DNA from: Legionella longbeachae
GTDB lineage: Bacteria > Pseudomonadota > Gammaproteobacteria > Legionellales > Legionellaceae
DNA length: 5,492 bases
Assembly (NCBI GenBank): GCA_016191305.1
Contig: JACPOX010000176.1
Coordinates: 1-5,492, forward strand
Direction of reading: 5' to 3'
The number at the start of each line of letters is the position of its first letter. Positions within the stretch are counted from its first letter, which is position 1. The translations under genes were made by a program, and so were the position numbers. Shown here one piece after another: positions 5,482-5,492 of this stretch. The notes below the pieces were generated by a model. The model ran no database searches. It was not told the origin of the DNA and saw only the letters and a program-made list of their open reading frames with translations.

Positions 5482-5492
5482 TGCATAGGATA
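5478..5492 (+). CDS. Start of the next operon gene, cut by the window edge
   Basis: ATG 5478 overlaps the thiG stop (ATGA), and a second in-frame ATG follows at 5481. The frame reads M-M-H-R-I to the edge. The coupled arrangement matches the earlier thiO/thiS junction and suggests a further thiamine gene, for example thiE, thiD or a thiDE fusion, but five codons cannot identify it. The upstream AAGAGA (5468-5473) is a weak ribosome binding site, consistent with coupling to thiG. Confidence 0.55.

Overview
The window is about 5.5 kb of AT-rich bacterial DNA with all recognisable genes on the + strand. Gene content points to a gamma-proteobacterium of the Legionella type. The strongest clue is a THI5/NMT1-type pyrimidine synthase heading a riboswitch-controlled thiO-thiS-thiG operon, as known from Legionella pneumophila. 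The genus assignment is inference from gene content and base composition, not from a search.

Left part (1-1203): the 3' third of queA (queuosine synthesis) is followed after 14 bases by a 281-residue protein in the place where many bacteria carry tgt, the tRNA-guanine transglycosylase gene. This protein aligns by eye with Tgt along its length and keeps the CxCxxC...H zinc site. It has lost both active-site aspartates and the substrate-loop motifs, so it looks like a shortened, non-catalytic Tgt relative.

Middle (1193-2186): a near-ideal sigma70-type promoter, whose -35 box lies inside the end of the Tgt-like gene, drives a very AT-rich gene for an unrecognised 283-residue protein. A plausible intrinsic terminator follows it.

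Right part (2203-5492): a promoter leads into a TPP riboswitch and a long leader. The leader ends in an imperfect hairpin that pairs both the Shine-Dalgarno sequence and the first base of the start codon. Next comes a tightly packed thiamine operon: THI5-like HMP-P synthase, thiO (glycine oxidase), thiS (sulfur carrier), thiG (thiazole synthase), and the first codons of another gene that runs out of the window. The first gene would make the pyrimidine half of thiamine, and thiO, thiS and thiG act in making the thiazole half. TPP, the end product, would shut the operon down through the riboswitch. The usual bacterial pyrimidine enzyme ThiC is not in the window; the eukaryote-type single-turnover enzyme sits where thiC is often found.

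The only stretch over 300 bases without a gene is 2110-2478. It holds the terminator, promoter, riboswitch and expression platform. Most worth following up are the Tgt-like pseudoenzyme beside queA, the THI5-type enzyme in a bacterial riboswitch operon, and the start-site hairpin.
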